Shown: one piece after another, positions 28,530 through 36,717 of the stretch
Numbering within the stretch: the first letter of the stretch is position 1
Layout of the letters: every line of letters starts with the position of its first letter
From: Geodermatophilaceae bacterium URHA0031
GTDB lineage: Bacteria; Actinomycetota; Actinomycetes; Mycobacteriales; Geodermatophilaceae
DNA: 64,000 nt
Assembly: GCA_000620205.1 (NCBI GenBank)
Contig: JHVP01000005.1
Location: 124,001-188,000 of the forward strand
Direction of reading: 5' to 3'
The notes under the pieces: model-generated
Databases searched by the model: none
The model's input: the letters and a program-made list of their open reading frames with translations, nothing else
Told to the model about the DNA's origin: nothing
Program-made: the position numbers and the translations under genes

Positions 28530-30128
28530 GTGACCGACGAGGCGAGCATCCCCGTTCCTGAGCAGGCACCGCCCAGTTCGCGGTTGGCCCTGCTGCTGGC
28601 GGCAGCGATGTTCGTCCTCGTCGTCGACACGTCGCTGATGAACGTCTCGATCTCGGCCGTGGTCGACGATCTGGACACCACGGTCAGCGGCGTCCAGTCC
28701 GCGATCGCGCTCGAGGCGCTGGTCTCCGCCGCCTTCATCCTGATCAACAGCAAGGTCGCCGACCTCATCGGCCGCAAGCGTGCCTACGTGCTGGGCCTGC
28801 TGGCCTACGCGGTCGGGGCAGCGGCCATGACCGTGGCCCAGGGCCTGACGGCGATCATCGTCTTCTGGGCGATCGTGGGCGGGCTGGGCGCGTCGTTGCT
28901 GCTGCCCGCCATGCAGTCCCTGATCCACGGCAACTTCGACGGCGCCGCCCGGAAGAAGGCGTACGCCCTGGTCGGGGCCGCTGCCGCGATCGCCGCCGCG
29001 GTCGGGCCGCTGCTCGGCGGGTTCGTCACGACGTACCTGTCGTGGCGGGTGGGGTTCGGCCTCGAGGTCGTCATCATCGCGGTGGTGCTCGCCAACATCG
29101 GTCTGGTGCGCGATGTGCCCTACCCGGGGCCGCGCCACATCGACCTGGTCGGCGCGGTGCTGTCCGTCGTGGGCATGGGCGGCGTCGTCCTGGGGATCCT
29201 GGTCTGGCAGGAGGGCGGCGAGGCGGTCGCGGCGCTCATCGTGGTCGGCGTCGTCGGGCTCGCCGCGCTGGCGTACTGGCTGGTGCACCGCAAGCGCTCG
29301 GGGAAGCCGACGCTGATCGACCCGGAGCTGTTCGGCTTCCCGCACTTCCGGCTCGGGTTCGTCCAGCAGATGCTCCAGCAGATCACCCTGGGCGGCGCGA
29401 TGATCGTGCTCCCGATCTTCTTGCAGATGACCCTCGAGTACAACGCGATGCAGGCCGGGCTGTCCCTCGCCCCGCTGTCGCTGAGCATGTTCGCGGTGGC
29501 GATGGTCGCCGGCCGCAAGGCCGGGAAGCGGCGCGCGAGCACCATCGTCGGTGCCGGGTTCACCCTCACCCTGGTGGGGTTCCTGCTCGTCATCCCGATC
29601 GTCCCCCGGGCGGACTTCGGCTGGTGGCTCGTCGGCCCGCTGCTGCTGGCGGGGTCCGGGCTGGGCCTGCTGGTGTCCCAGCTGAACAACTACACGCTGG
29701 CACCCATCCAGGAGGAGCGGGTCAGCGAGGCCGCCGGGGTCAACTCGGCCGCCGGGTCGTTCGGCCTGTCGTTCGGCCTGGCGGTGGCGGGCGGCATCAT
29801 GCTGGCCGCCCTCTCCCTGGGCTTCACCACCAGGACCGATGCGAGCACCGTGCTCTCCCCCGGTCAGCAGGAGCAGATCGCCGACGTCCTGGAGACCGAC
29901 GCCCAGGTGCTGAGCAACACCCAGCTGGACGCGGTGCTCGAGGGCCAACCGGACGACGTCCGGGCGGAGGTTCTCCGGATCAACAGCGAGGCGCGGGACG
30001 TCTCCCTCCGGGTCGCGTTGCTCGTGCCCGTCCTCGCCAGCCTGATCGGGGTGCTCAACTCCTTCCGGATGAGCCGGCTGCCGGACATCACCCCGGCGGC
30101 CCCGCTCGAGGGGACGACGCTCGGCTGA
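28530..30128 (+). CDS. DHA2-family MFS transporter (14 TMS)
   Basis: This 532-aa protein of the drug:H+ antiporter-2 class has motif A in KVADLIGRKRAYVLG and a motif C-like stretch near AAAIAAAVGPLLGGFVTTYL. About 14 hydrophobic segments are visible. Near 430-480 is a soluble loop after the last-but-one segment (STVLSPGQQEQIADVLE). Such pumps export drugs, dyes or lipids; the substrate is not predictable. GTG at 28530 follows GGAGG by five bases; an earlier GTG lacks one. It ends 7 bases from the convergent SpoIIAA-like gene, with no space for a terminator. Confidence 0.93.
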   Translation: MTDEASIPVPEQAPPSSRLALLLAAAMFVLVVDTSLMNVSISAVVDDLDTTVSGVQSAIALEALVSAAFILINSKVADLIGRKRAYVLGLLAYAVGAAAMTVAQGLTAIIVFWAIVGGLGASLLLPAMQSLIHGNFDGAARKKAYALVGAAAAIAAAVGPLLGGFVTTYLSWRVGFGLEVVIIAVVLANIGLVRDVPYPGPRHIDLVGAVLSVVGMGGVVLGILVWQEGGEAVAALIVVGVVGLAALAYWLVHRKRSGKPTLIDPELFGFPHFRLGFVQQMLQQITLGGAMIVLPIFLQMTLEYNAMQAGLSLAPLSLSMFAVAMVAGRKAGKRRASTIVGAGFTLTLVGFLLVIPIVPRADFGWWLVGPLLLAGSGLGLLVSQLNNYTLAPIQEERVSEAAGVNSAAGSFGLSFGLAVAGGIMLAALSLGFTTRTDASTVLSPGQQEQIADVLETDAQVLSNTQLDAVLEGQPDDVRAEVLRINSEARDVSLRVALLVPVLASLIGVLNSFRMSRLPDITPAAPLEGTTLG

Positions 30129-30135
30129 CCACCGG

Positions 30136-30516
30136 CTATGCCTCGGCGCCGTCGGCTGCGGCCAGCCACTCCCTCGCCCGGGGCAGCTGGGCGACCGGGT
30201 AGCCCCGGAGCTGCCCGGGGACCAGCACGGACAGCACGCGCAGCGCCGGGCGGAGCCAGTCCTCGTCACTGACCACCGCGACCCGCTCGTAGGCGGAGGG
30301 GTGGCGGACGGCGAACTGCATCTCCTCGCTCAGCGTGTCCGCCTCGTACTCCCCCATCTGCGTACCGAGCAGGTAGAGCAACCGGATCTTGCGGCCCGCC
30401 GCGATCTCGCCGCGCAGCACCGGTTCGACGGCGTGCTCGAAGTCGTCGTCCTCGACCTTCCCGATCGCCTCGAACCCGACCGTGCCCGCGGGCATGTCCC
30501 TCATCCGCTTGAGCAT
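30136..30516 (-). CDS. SpoIIAA-like (STAS-fold) protein
   Basis: A 126-aa single-domain protein of the SpoIIAA-like type, with VGFEAIGKVEDDDFEHAV and LLGTQMGEYEADTLSEEM. The fold is related to STAS and CRAL-TRIO lipid-binding domains, and the family often binds small hydrophobic ligands. The role is unknown. It ends only 7 bases from the MFS gene and has no operon partner. The ATG at 30516 gives normal family length. Confidence 0.85.
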   Translation of the reverse strand: MLKRMRDMPAGTVGFEAIGKVEDDDFEHAVEPVLRGEIAAGRKIRLLYLLGTQMGEYEADTLSEEMQFAVRHPSAYERVAVVSDEDWLRPALRVLSVLVPGQLRGYPVAQLPRAREWLAAADGAEA

Positions 30517-30759
30517 CCCGACCCCTTCCGCGCGCGGAGGCTCCGCGCCCCGCGCAGTGACTCGGCCGGCGACCCGCGCCGAGGCCGTGCGGACCCATTC
30601 ACCCGCGGCGACCCGGCCGCCACCTCATCCCCCCGGGGTGACGTCTCCGTGCCCTGGAACCGGCTCGGCCACGAGAGCAACGCCATCGAAGCGATCTACG
30701 GCGCGATCAAGTCCATCCTGGGCAGGCCAACCATGGGCGACTGCGCGCGAGGGAGCGAC

Positions 30760-31857
30760 ATGACCGGCTACGTGATGCTCTGCAGACATGGTCAGCATGA
30801 GAACGGCACCCTCACCCCGACGAGAACAGGTGGGCCATATCAGATCGCGGCGGTCGGCAGCCGGTTGGCTGAGGAGTTGGGGCGCTCGAGTCCGCCCGGT
30901 CGGGGCCCCATCAATCTCACAAGCGCTCACTGCGCTGAGAGTCCCGAGGCAAGAGAGACCCTGGGACGACTACTTGCCGCGGCGAAGATCGCCCTGCCCG
31001 TGGGGTCGAACCGCACTCCAGTGAACGTCAACGGCGACTCCGTGGACATCGCACAGGCGTTGACTTCGGCCCCTGACCAGACGCCCCACGAGGTGAAGAC
31101 GCTGGCGAAGGGGCTGGCGGAGCTCGCGAAGGACGACACCGCTGTCCTCCTCGTAGGGCATCAACCTCAGCTCAGCCGCCTGGCCGATGAACTGCTCCGA
31201 CGCGGAAAGCGTCGGTGGCCGCCGCTCATCGCGACACCGATCGACCATTCCGGGATCGTCTGCATCGCGATTGAAGAAAAGAGGCGATGCGCGACTTGGA
31301 TCGCTTGGGCCATCAGCTTCGACGACGCGGCGGCAGCCGACGCCGTTAGAGAGAAGATCAGCCGGAAGATGGACACCGCAAGGACTTTCGGTGGCCTGCT
31401 GACACTCTCGCTGACTGTGATCCTCGGCGTGCTGTTCGACGTCGCGAAATTCCGCGACCTCGGTGACCGGCAATGGGCCGTTCAGATCAGCGGAGCAATC
31501 TACCTCATCGCCGCGATCCTGTTCCTGAGTGCGATGTACGCCTACGACTCGCTGCTGATGCCACAGCGCTTCTGGGGAGAAACCCCCGCAGGGAAAGGTG
31601 CTAGTCAGCGACGCAGACGTTGGCTCGTCGAGCGACCGCCAAGTAGTAGCGCCTGGGTCTTGTACCAGAACATGATGCGTATCTGGTCGTTGCGTTTTAC
31701 CGCGGCAGTGGTTCTGGTCGGCATTGCGACATCCCTGGTCGGTTATGCCGCACTGAGGATCAAGCTGTGGGTCCTACTGCCCGCCGCCGTGGTCCTCGTG
31801 CTGTCCCTGGTCTGGTGGCTGGCGCGCACGCGACCTGTCCTCGGCAGTAACGACTGA
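30760..31857 (+). CDS. Histidine phosphatase fused to a 4-TM membrane domain
   Basis: A 365-aa protein with an N-terminal histidine-phosphatase (SixA/phosphoglycerate-mutase-like) domain, about 1-185. The catalytic RHG is at 9-11 (LCRHGQHENG), with the second His in VLLVGHQPQL (H134). From 210 on come four hydrophobic segments (about 210-227, 240-262, 310-330, 335-354), in pairs separated by a basic loop rich in Arg. I know no named family for this fusion. GAGGGAG lies six bases before the ATG at 30760. Base composition is clearly less GC-rich than neighbours and codons such as ATA/TTG/GAA are more frequent, suggesting transfer. A stand-alone gene with a phosphatase and membrane effector layout recalls defence effectors, but this is speculation. 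Confidence 0.85.
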   Translation: MTGYVMLCRHGQHENGTLTPTRTGGPYQIAAVGSRLAEELGRSSPPGRGPINLTSAHCAESPEARETLGRLLAAAKIALPVGSNRTPVNVNGDSVDIAQALTSAPDQTPHEVKTLAKGLAELAKDDTAVLLVGHQPQLSRLADELLRRGKRRWPPLIATPIDHSGIVCIAIEEKRRCATWIAWAISFDDAAAADAVREKISRKMDTARTFGGLLTLSLTVILGVLFDVAKFRDLGDRQWAVQISGAIYLIAAILFLSAMYAYDSLLMPQRFWGETPAGKGASQRRRRWLVERPPSSSAWVLYQNMMRIWSLRFTAAVVLVGIATSLVGYAALRIKLWVLLPAAVVLVLSLVWWLARTRPVLGSND

Positions 31858-32140
31858 CGGCCCAGCCCAGGACATGCCGCCGAGCTCCGCCAGGACCGTC
31901 GCCTTCCACCGCTACGCCCATTCAACTGGCTTCGAGGAGGACGGCGACGACGTCGAGGCGACCGTCCTCGATCACCCACATGAGAACTACTGCTCGGGCT
32001 TCTTTCACCCGACGTGGCTACCGGAGTTGCAGAATAGGCAGACCCGCACCAGGGATGACGACCGGGACCGACCCCGTCAGGCTTCGAGGACTGCCGCTGT
32101 CCCCAGGAGGACGACCGCAGCCACTTCGGCCCGGACGGGG
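31858..32140. other. Spacer at the right flank of the lower-GC segment
   Basis: No supported gene. The lower GC continues to about 32060. A reading frame starting at ATG 31874 (HRYAHSTGFEEDGDDVE) has no recognised homology and runs into antisense of the deacetylase gene. The hairpin at 31937-31969 may end the phosphatase transcript. Confidence 0.4.
31937..31969 (+). terminator. Possible terminator hairpin after membrane phosphatase
   Basis: GAGGACGG (31937-31944) and CCGTCCTC (31962-31969) form an 8-bp stem with a 17-base loop, 80 bases after the stop. No T-run. Confidence 0.3.
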
Positions 32141-33388
32141 TCAAGCGAGGAAGGACTCCCAGCCAGTGGCCGGGGGCGTGCCCACCGGCAGGGTGCGGAG
32201 CCGGTCCAGGACGGTGGGGTCCTGCACGTCCAACCACGCCACCAGCTGACGGAAGGACACCAGCTGCACCTCGGGCTGGCCGGCGATGGCCCGGAGTGAG
32301 TCCTCCACGGCGTCCATGTAGATCCCGCCGTTCCACTGCTCGAAGTGGTTGCCGACGAAGTAGGGCGCTCGATTGGTGGTGTACGCACGCTGGAAGCCGG
32401 CCATGTAGGCGTTGCGGGCCTGTTCGCGCCAGGTGGCGTACTGGGCCGGGTCGGCGTTCTGGTCGCCGTCGGTCTGCTTGTACATGAAGTTGTAGTCCAT
32501 CGCCAAGGCGTGATCGCTCTTGCCGGGATCCGTCGTCTCGAAGGGCACCGCCGGCAGGGGGAAGTCCCACAGCCCGAGGGTCTTGCCCGGCCACACCTGC
32601 TGACCGCCCGGTCCGCTCGCGTCGTACTGCCAGCCCAGCGCTGCAGCCGCCGGGAGCAGCCCGTCCTGACCCTCCAGGCACGGGGTGCGGCCCCCGATCA
32701 GCTCGACGTCGTAGTCGAACGGCAGCGGTGGCAGGTCGCTGCGGCCGGTGGTCGTCTTCCAGGTCTGCACGAACAGCTTCGCCTGGGCGATCTCGCTGGT
32801 CCAGTCCTCCGGGGACCAGAGCCGGACACCGTCCTCGCCGCAGAAGTGACCGTTGAAGTGGGTGCCGATCTCGTGCCCGTCCAACCAGGCCGAGCGGACC
32901 TCCGCCATGGTGTCGAGCACCTCCTGGGTCGACAGGAAGCCGATGTCGGAAGACCCGACCGGATGCCGCGGTGGGGCGTACCGCATCCGCTGGTCGGCCG
33001 GCAGCGCGTACAGGCCGCTCAGGAAGAAGGTCATCGACGCGCCGATCTCCTGCGCGAGCGTCCGGAACCGGGGGAACAGGCCGGTCGACAGGTTGGCCGC
33101 GCCGTCCCAGGAGAAGACCACGAACTGGGGCGGACGCTCGCCGGGCATCAGCCTGCGCGGCACCGGCTGATGGGGCTGCGGGCCGGTGTCGGCCGTCGAC
33201 CCATCACCGATCAGCCGCACCTCGGGTGTCGGGACCGGCGTCGGGGCGGGGGGTGGTACGGCCGATGGCGTAGCCGCCGCGGACGTCCTGGGCGCCGGCG
33301 CCGAGGACGACCGGACGGCAGCGGCGCCGGCGGCGAGCGCGGACGCCCCCGCCCAGCCGAGCAGTGCCCGTCGGCTCAGCTCCCGCAC
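32141..33388 (-). CDS. Tat-exported polysaccharide-deacetylase-like protein
   Basis: This 415-aa protein has a twin-arginine signal (LSRRALLGWAGASALAAGAA) and a Pro/Ala-rich linker. A NodB-like domain follows: FVVFSWDGAANLS is the degenerate first motif (Asp present, TFDDG altered), TFFLSGLYA is motif-like, and HEIGTHFNGHF gives the metal His pair (H-x3-H). The catalytic set of a CE4 deacetylase seems partly kept. A Tat signal implies export folded, perhaps with bound metal. It lies on the same strand downstream of the wall hydrolase gene but 222 bases away, so it may be a separate unit. Confidence 0.85.
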   Translation of the reverse strand: MRELSRRALLGWAGASALAAGAAAVRSSSAPAPRTSAAATPSAVPPPAPTPVPTPEVRLIGDGSTADTGPQPHQPVPRRLMPGERPPQFVVFSWDGAANLSTGLFPRFRTLAQEIGASMTFFLSGLYALPADQRMRYAPPRHPVGSSDIGFLSTQEVLDTMAEVRSAWLDGHEIGTHFNGHFCGEDGVRLWSPEDWTSEIAQAKLFVQTWKTTTGRSDLPPLPFDYDVELIGGRTPCLEGQDGLLPAAAALGWQYDASGPGGQQVWPGKTLGLWDFPLPAVPFETTDPGKSDHALAMDYNFMYKQTDGDQNADPAQYATWREQARNAYMAGFQRAYTTNRAPYFVGNHFEQWNGGIYMDAVEDSLRAIAGQPEVQLVSFRQLVAWLDVQDPTVLDRLRTLPVGTPPATGWESFLA

Positions 33389-33486
33389 GAGTTCTCACCG
33401 GTGGCGGCCACGCGTCCCCCGTCCCCCGGCCCCTGTGCTCGGGACCGGCTGTCGTGTGGTCCGACGCACGGTAGCGGCCGGGGACG

Positions 33487-33521
33487 GGACACCGGAACCA
33501 CTTCGGTCGCAGGATGTGTCC
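33487..33521 (-). terminator. Hairpin after wall-hydrolase operon
   Basis: GGACAC (33487-33492) pairs with GTGTCC (33516-33521), with an inner CCG/CGG pairing. It lies about 90 bases after the stop of the minus-strand operon (33611) and before the deacetylase start. Confidence 0.35.
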
Positions 33522-33610
33522 GACCTCTTCCGTGCCGCGGCGCGCGCAGCTGCCCGGCGTGCCGACGGGTGGCAGCTCCTCCCCGTCGAGGCGGCGGTCA
33601 CCGCGGTGGG

Positions 33611-35605
33611 TCACGCCGGTCGCCGCCACCCTGCGGGGGACTCGGAGAACTCGGCGAGGCGCCGGATCTTCACCACGTCACCCGTGTGCGGGGCTTCGAC
33701 GACGTTGCCGTCACCGATGTACATGGAGACGTGGTGGATCTTCCCGGGTCCGTAGAAGACCAGGTCTCCCGGTTGCGGGTTCCCGGTGGCCGGCGGGTTC
33801 CCCTCCCACTGGGCCCCGGTCCACATGCCGATGCTCCTCCCGCCCAGTGCCCTCCCCCACGCGTACTCGGTCAGGCCGCTGCAGTCGAAGCCCACGGTGT
33901 TCGCACCTTGTTCCACCCCCGTGGTCGGGCCGGCCATGTCGCCGCCACCGAAGCTGTAGGGCGTCCCGAGGTGGGCGAGGGCCGCGCTCACCGCCCTGCC
34001 CCCCGGGGTGTCCGGTATGCGGACCACCCACTGCCTCCCCTTGCTGGTCACGGTGACTGTCCGGCCAGGGCCGTAGCTGCCCCCTGCCGGGGACGGCGCG
34101 GGCGCCGACGGTGCGCCGCCGGCCGCACGCTGCAGGGCGGCCGTCGTCGCCGGGCCGACCACGCCGTCGGCAACCAACCCCTCGCGTCGCTGGAAGGTCA
34201 TGACCGCCGCCCGTGTCCGGGGGCCTGACACCCCGTCGACGGCCAGTCCCGCACCGATGACCCGGTTCAGGGTGGTCTGCACCCACCTGACGTCGGTGGT
34301 GGGCGACTCGAACTCCGGTGTCCACGGCGTCTCCCGCAGCCTGCTCTCGCGTCCCCCGCCGAGCGACCCCGCCCACACCTCGGAACGGAGGCCGCCCAGC
34401 TCCCGGAGCGGCGGCTGCGGGATCGGGATCTCCAGGTGGTAGGCAGGATCGGAGTTCGACGGCCCGAGGAAGTAGCTGACCCGCCGGTCCGATCGGCAGG
34501 CCCGTTCGAACGCCGCCTTGTCCGTGACGGAGCTGGGGGCGACGTCGATGACCGCGAGCACCCGCGGGTCGCCGGTGTGGTGCGAGACATTGGTGGGTCC
34601 CAGCTCGTTGATCTTCCGTTCCATGTCGGCCTTGATCTGGGCGTCGCTCCGACCTGCCTTGCTCGACGTGACGTACACCTCGATGACCCGGTCGCCGTAC
34701 GAGCCGTACAGGTCCAGTTGGCTCTGCGGGCCGAGCCGGCGACAGTTGTCGAACATGATCCGGGCCTGGTCGGCCGGCGTCCGCTGGGTGCTCGACACCA
34801 GCACCTCGCGCAGTCCGGCGGCGCGCACGATGTCGGTCAACACGCCGAGCGCGTACGGGGCCACCACTTCCCGCTTCGCTCTCCCCGCCCACCGGATGAC
34901 CGGCGCGCCCGACGTCGGCTGACCCGTCGCCGGCCCGCCCGGAGCGGCACCTCCCCGAGGAGTCCGGGCATCCAGCAGAGGCCGCACCTGCGTGTCGCGG
35001 ATGCGCAGCCACTCCTGACTGAGGCCGCGGAAGCCCGGTTCCGACGGGGAGAGGGACCGGCCACCCCGTGCCGGGTACCGGCGGTTGAACACCAGATCGG
35101 TGAGCGCGTTCTCGTCGGTGACGCCTCGGGCGATCTCTGCCCGGATGACCGCGCTCTCGACGGACGAGGACGTGCCCGCGGAGCTCGGCCCGTAGGAGAG
35201 CTCCGCTGCGACGGGCGCGGGAGCCGAGCGGGAGGCGCGGACCGAGGCGCTGCCCCGCCGGCCGCTGCCCTGCCCCGTCCGCAGCTCGCCGAGCAGCCCT
35301 CGCCCGGAGGCCCGACGCCGGATGCGGTACGGACGCCGCCCCCCGTAGAAGAAGGTGCCGCTGACCCGCGGGTGCGGCTGGCCGTCCGGTCGGCGGACCA
35401 GCTGGACGCGGAAGTGCGGACGGGGCCGGGCGTCGTGGTCGAGGGTCCAGCCGGGACCGAGGCCGCGGGCGTGCTCCCTGGCCATCGCCCGGGCCTGCCG
35501 CGCCGTGGGACACCAGTAGGTGTGCCGCCCGGGCATGTCGGTGATCTCCACCCAGACGGTGTCCAGCGTCGCGGGGGCCGCTCCGGTGGCGGACGGACGG
35601 GTCAT
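33611..35605 (-). CDS. Multidomain wall hydrolase (M15-like, PG-binding, NlpC/P60)
   Basis: This 664-aa protein has an N-terminal module (1-95) ending in SGTFFYGGRRPYRI and a linker with a conserved-looking block around 150-212 (SQEWLRIRDTQVRPLL). An M15-like domain (about 240-400) has VSHHTGD (341-345) and YHLEI (HxE). A peptidoglycan-binding repeat lies at about 438-497, and NlpC/P60 at 530-660 with Cys575 (FDCSGL), His625 (IHHVSMYIGDG) and His640. No signal peptide is seen, which is odd for a wall enzyme; another export route or a cytoplasmic role is implied. ATG 35605 follows GAGGAG. It is the last gene of the operon downstream of the candidate sigma54 promoter. Confidence 0.88.
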   Translation of the reverse strand: MTRPSATGAAPATLDTVWVEITDMPGRHTYWCPTARQARAMAREHARGLGPGWTLDHDARPRPHFRVQLVRRPDGQPHPRVSGTFFYGGRRPYRIRRRASGRGLLGELRTGQGSGRRGSASVRASRSAPAPVAAELSYGPSSAGTSSSVESAVIRAEIARGVTDENALTDLVFNRRYPARGGRSLSPSEPGFRGLSQEWLRIRDTQVRPLLDARTPRGGAAPGGPATGQPTSGAPVIRWAGRAKREVVAPYALGVLTDIVRAAGLREVLVSSTQRTPADQARIMFDNCRRLGPQSQLDLYGSYGDRVIEVYVTSSKAGRSDAQIKADMERKINELGPTNVSHHTGDPRVLAVIDVAPSSVTDKAAFERACRSDRRVSYFLGPSNSDPAYHLEIPIPQPPLRELGGLRSEVWAGSLGGGRESRLRETPWTPEFESPTTDVRWVQTTLNRVIGAGLAVDGVSGPRTRAAVMTFQRREGLVADGVVGPATTAALQRAAGGAPSAPAPSPAGGSYGPGRTVTVTSKGRQWVVRIPDTPGGRAVSAALAHLGTPYSFGGGDMAGPTTGVEQGANTVGFDCSGLTEYAWGRALGGRSIGMWTGAQWEGNPPATGNPQPGDLVFYGPGKIHHVSMYIGDGNVVEAPHTGDVVKIRRLAEFSESPAGWRRPA

Positions 35606-35627
35606 GGCTCCTCCTCGGGAGTTGCGG

Positions 35628-36707
35628 TCACAGCGGGGCTCTCGTGCCGACGGTGCGGTGTGCCGCCTCCGCCAGCAGGTCGGCCGCCCAGTCCACCTGC
35701 GGAGCCGACAGCGTGGCGGTGAGGACGACGGTGACCGCGGCCCCCGGCGAGCACGGCGGGACGGTCACCAGGCTGCGCAGCCCCGCGGCGCCCAGCCAGC
35801 TGCACATCGCGGCCGCCCGCCGCCGATCGGTCGGGTCCAGCCGCTGGACCGGGAACTCCCCGCTGCCCAGCCGGACGCCCCGGTCGGTCAGCCGTCGCCG
35901 GAACCGGCGGACCAGCCAGAGCAGGCGGGCCCGGAGCCGGTCCCCCGACTGCTCGTTGACGGTGAGCGCCCGGTCGGCGGCGCGGAGATCGGCGGCCGTC
36001 GGGGCGCTGCTGTGCACGCGCGTCGGCCCACGCGTCCGGATCTCCTCGACCAGCCGGGCCGGTCCGGCCACGACCGCCAGCGGCGCACCGAAGCCCTTGG
36101 CCAGGGAGTCCACCAGCAGGACGGGGCCGCCGGCACCGGCCCACCGCACCGTTCCCCCGCCGCCGTGGCCGTAGGGCGCCCCGGGGCCGGGGTGCCGACC
36201 GAGGATGCCCAGCGCCTGGGTGTCGTCGAGCACGAGCACCCCGCCGTGCGGTCGCAGCGTCTCGAGGTAGCCGGCGACCGGCGCGGCCTGCCCGCAGCCG
36301 GTGCAGTACCCGTCGGCGAGGACGAGGGGACGCCGGCCCCCGCCGCCCAGCGCCCGGAGGCATCGGTCCAGCCCGGCTGGGTCCTGGTGGGGGAAGGTCC
36401 GCACCGGCACCCCCGCGCAGCGCCGGCCGGCCAGCGGCCACCGGCCGACCGGATAGCTGGCCGCGTCCACCAGGACGGCGTCGTCCGGGCAGCTGCTGAA
36501 GAGGTCGAGGAAGGCGTGCAGCGTCGAGCGGAACAGCAGGCCGGCCTCCGCGCCCACCAGTCCGGCCAGCCGCGCCGCCACGGACCGGGCGGGTCCGGCG
36601 CGGTCGAGCGCGGCCGGGACGCCCGCGGTGAGGGCGTCCCAGCCGCCGAGCTCGGCGGACGTGTGCCGCAGGCCCAGGTACAGCGAGCCGGTCAGGTCGA
36701 GCACCAC
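35628..36707 (-). CDS. AONS/KBL-like PLP-dependent enzyme
   Basis: This 359-aa fold-type I enzyme resembles 8-amino-7-oxononanoate synthase or 2-amino-3-ketobutyrate ligase. PLP-contacting Asp is in LVLDDTQALGILG (161/162), and the Schiff-base Lys is probably K204 in DSLAKGFGAP. The usual N-terminal substrate-gate region is short and begins directly at NYLGL-like YLGLRH. It could make an alpha-oxoamine or acylated amino ketone product. GTG at 36707 lies 11 bases after the stop of the upstream gene, so co-transcription is expected. Finding such an enzyme between unknown surface-type proteins suggests a small-molecule modification in this system (inference). Confidence 0.82.
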   Translation of the reverse strand: MVLDLTGSLYLGLRHTSAELGGWDALTAGVPAALDRAGPARSVAARLAGLVGAEAGLLFRSTLHAFLDLFSSCPDDAVLVDAASYPVGRWPLAGRRCAGVPVRTFPHQDPAGLDRCLRALGGGGRRPLVLADGYCTGCGQAAPVAGYLETLRPHGGVLVLDDTQALGILGRHPGPGAPYGHGGGGTVRWAGAGGPVLLVDSLAKGFGAPLAVVAGPARLVEEIRTRGPTRVHSSAPTAADLRAADRALTVNEQSGDRLRARLLWLVRRFRRRLTDRGVRLGSGEFPVQRLDPTDRRRAAAMCSWLGAAGLRSLVTVPPCSPGAAVTVVLTATLSAPQVDWAADLLAEAAHRTVGTRAPL

Positions 36708-36717
36708 CGGTGCGTCC

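Noticed and set aside
30301-30759. N-terminal extension of the histidine phosphatase
   Set aside because: It runs antisense through the SpoIIAA-like gene; GAGGGAG and the RHG motif place the start at 30760.
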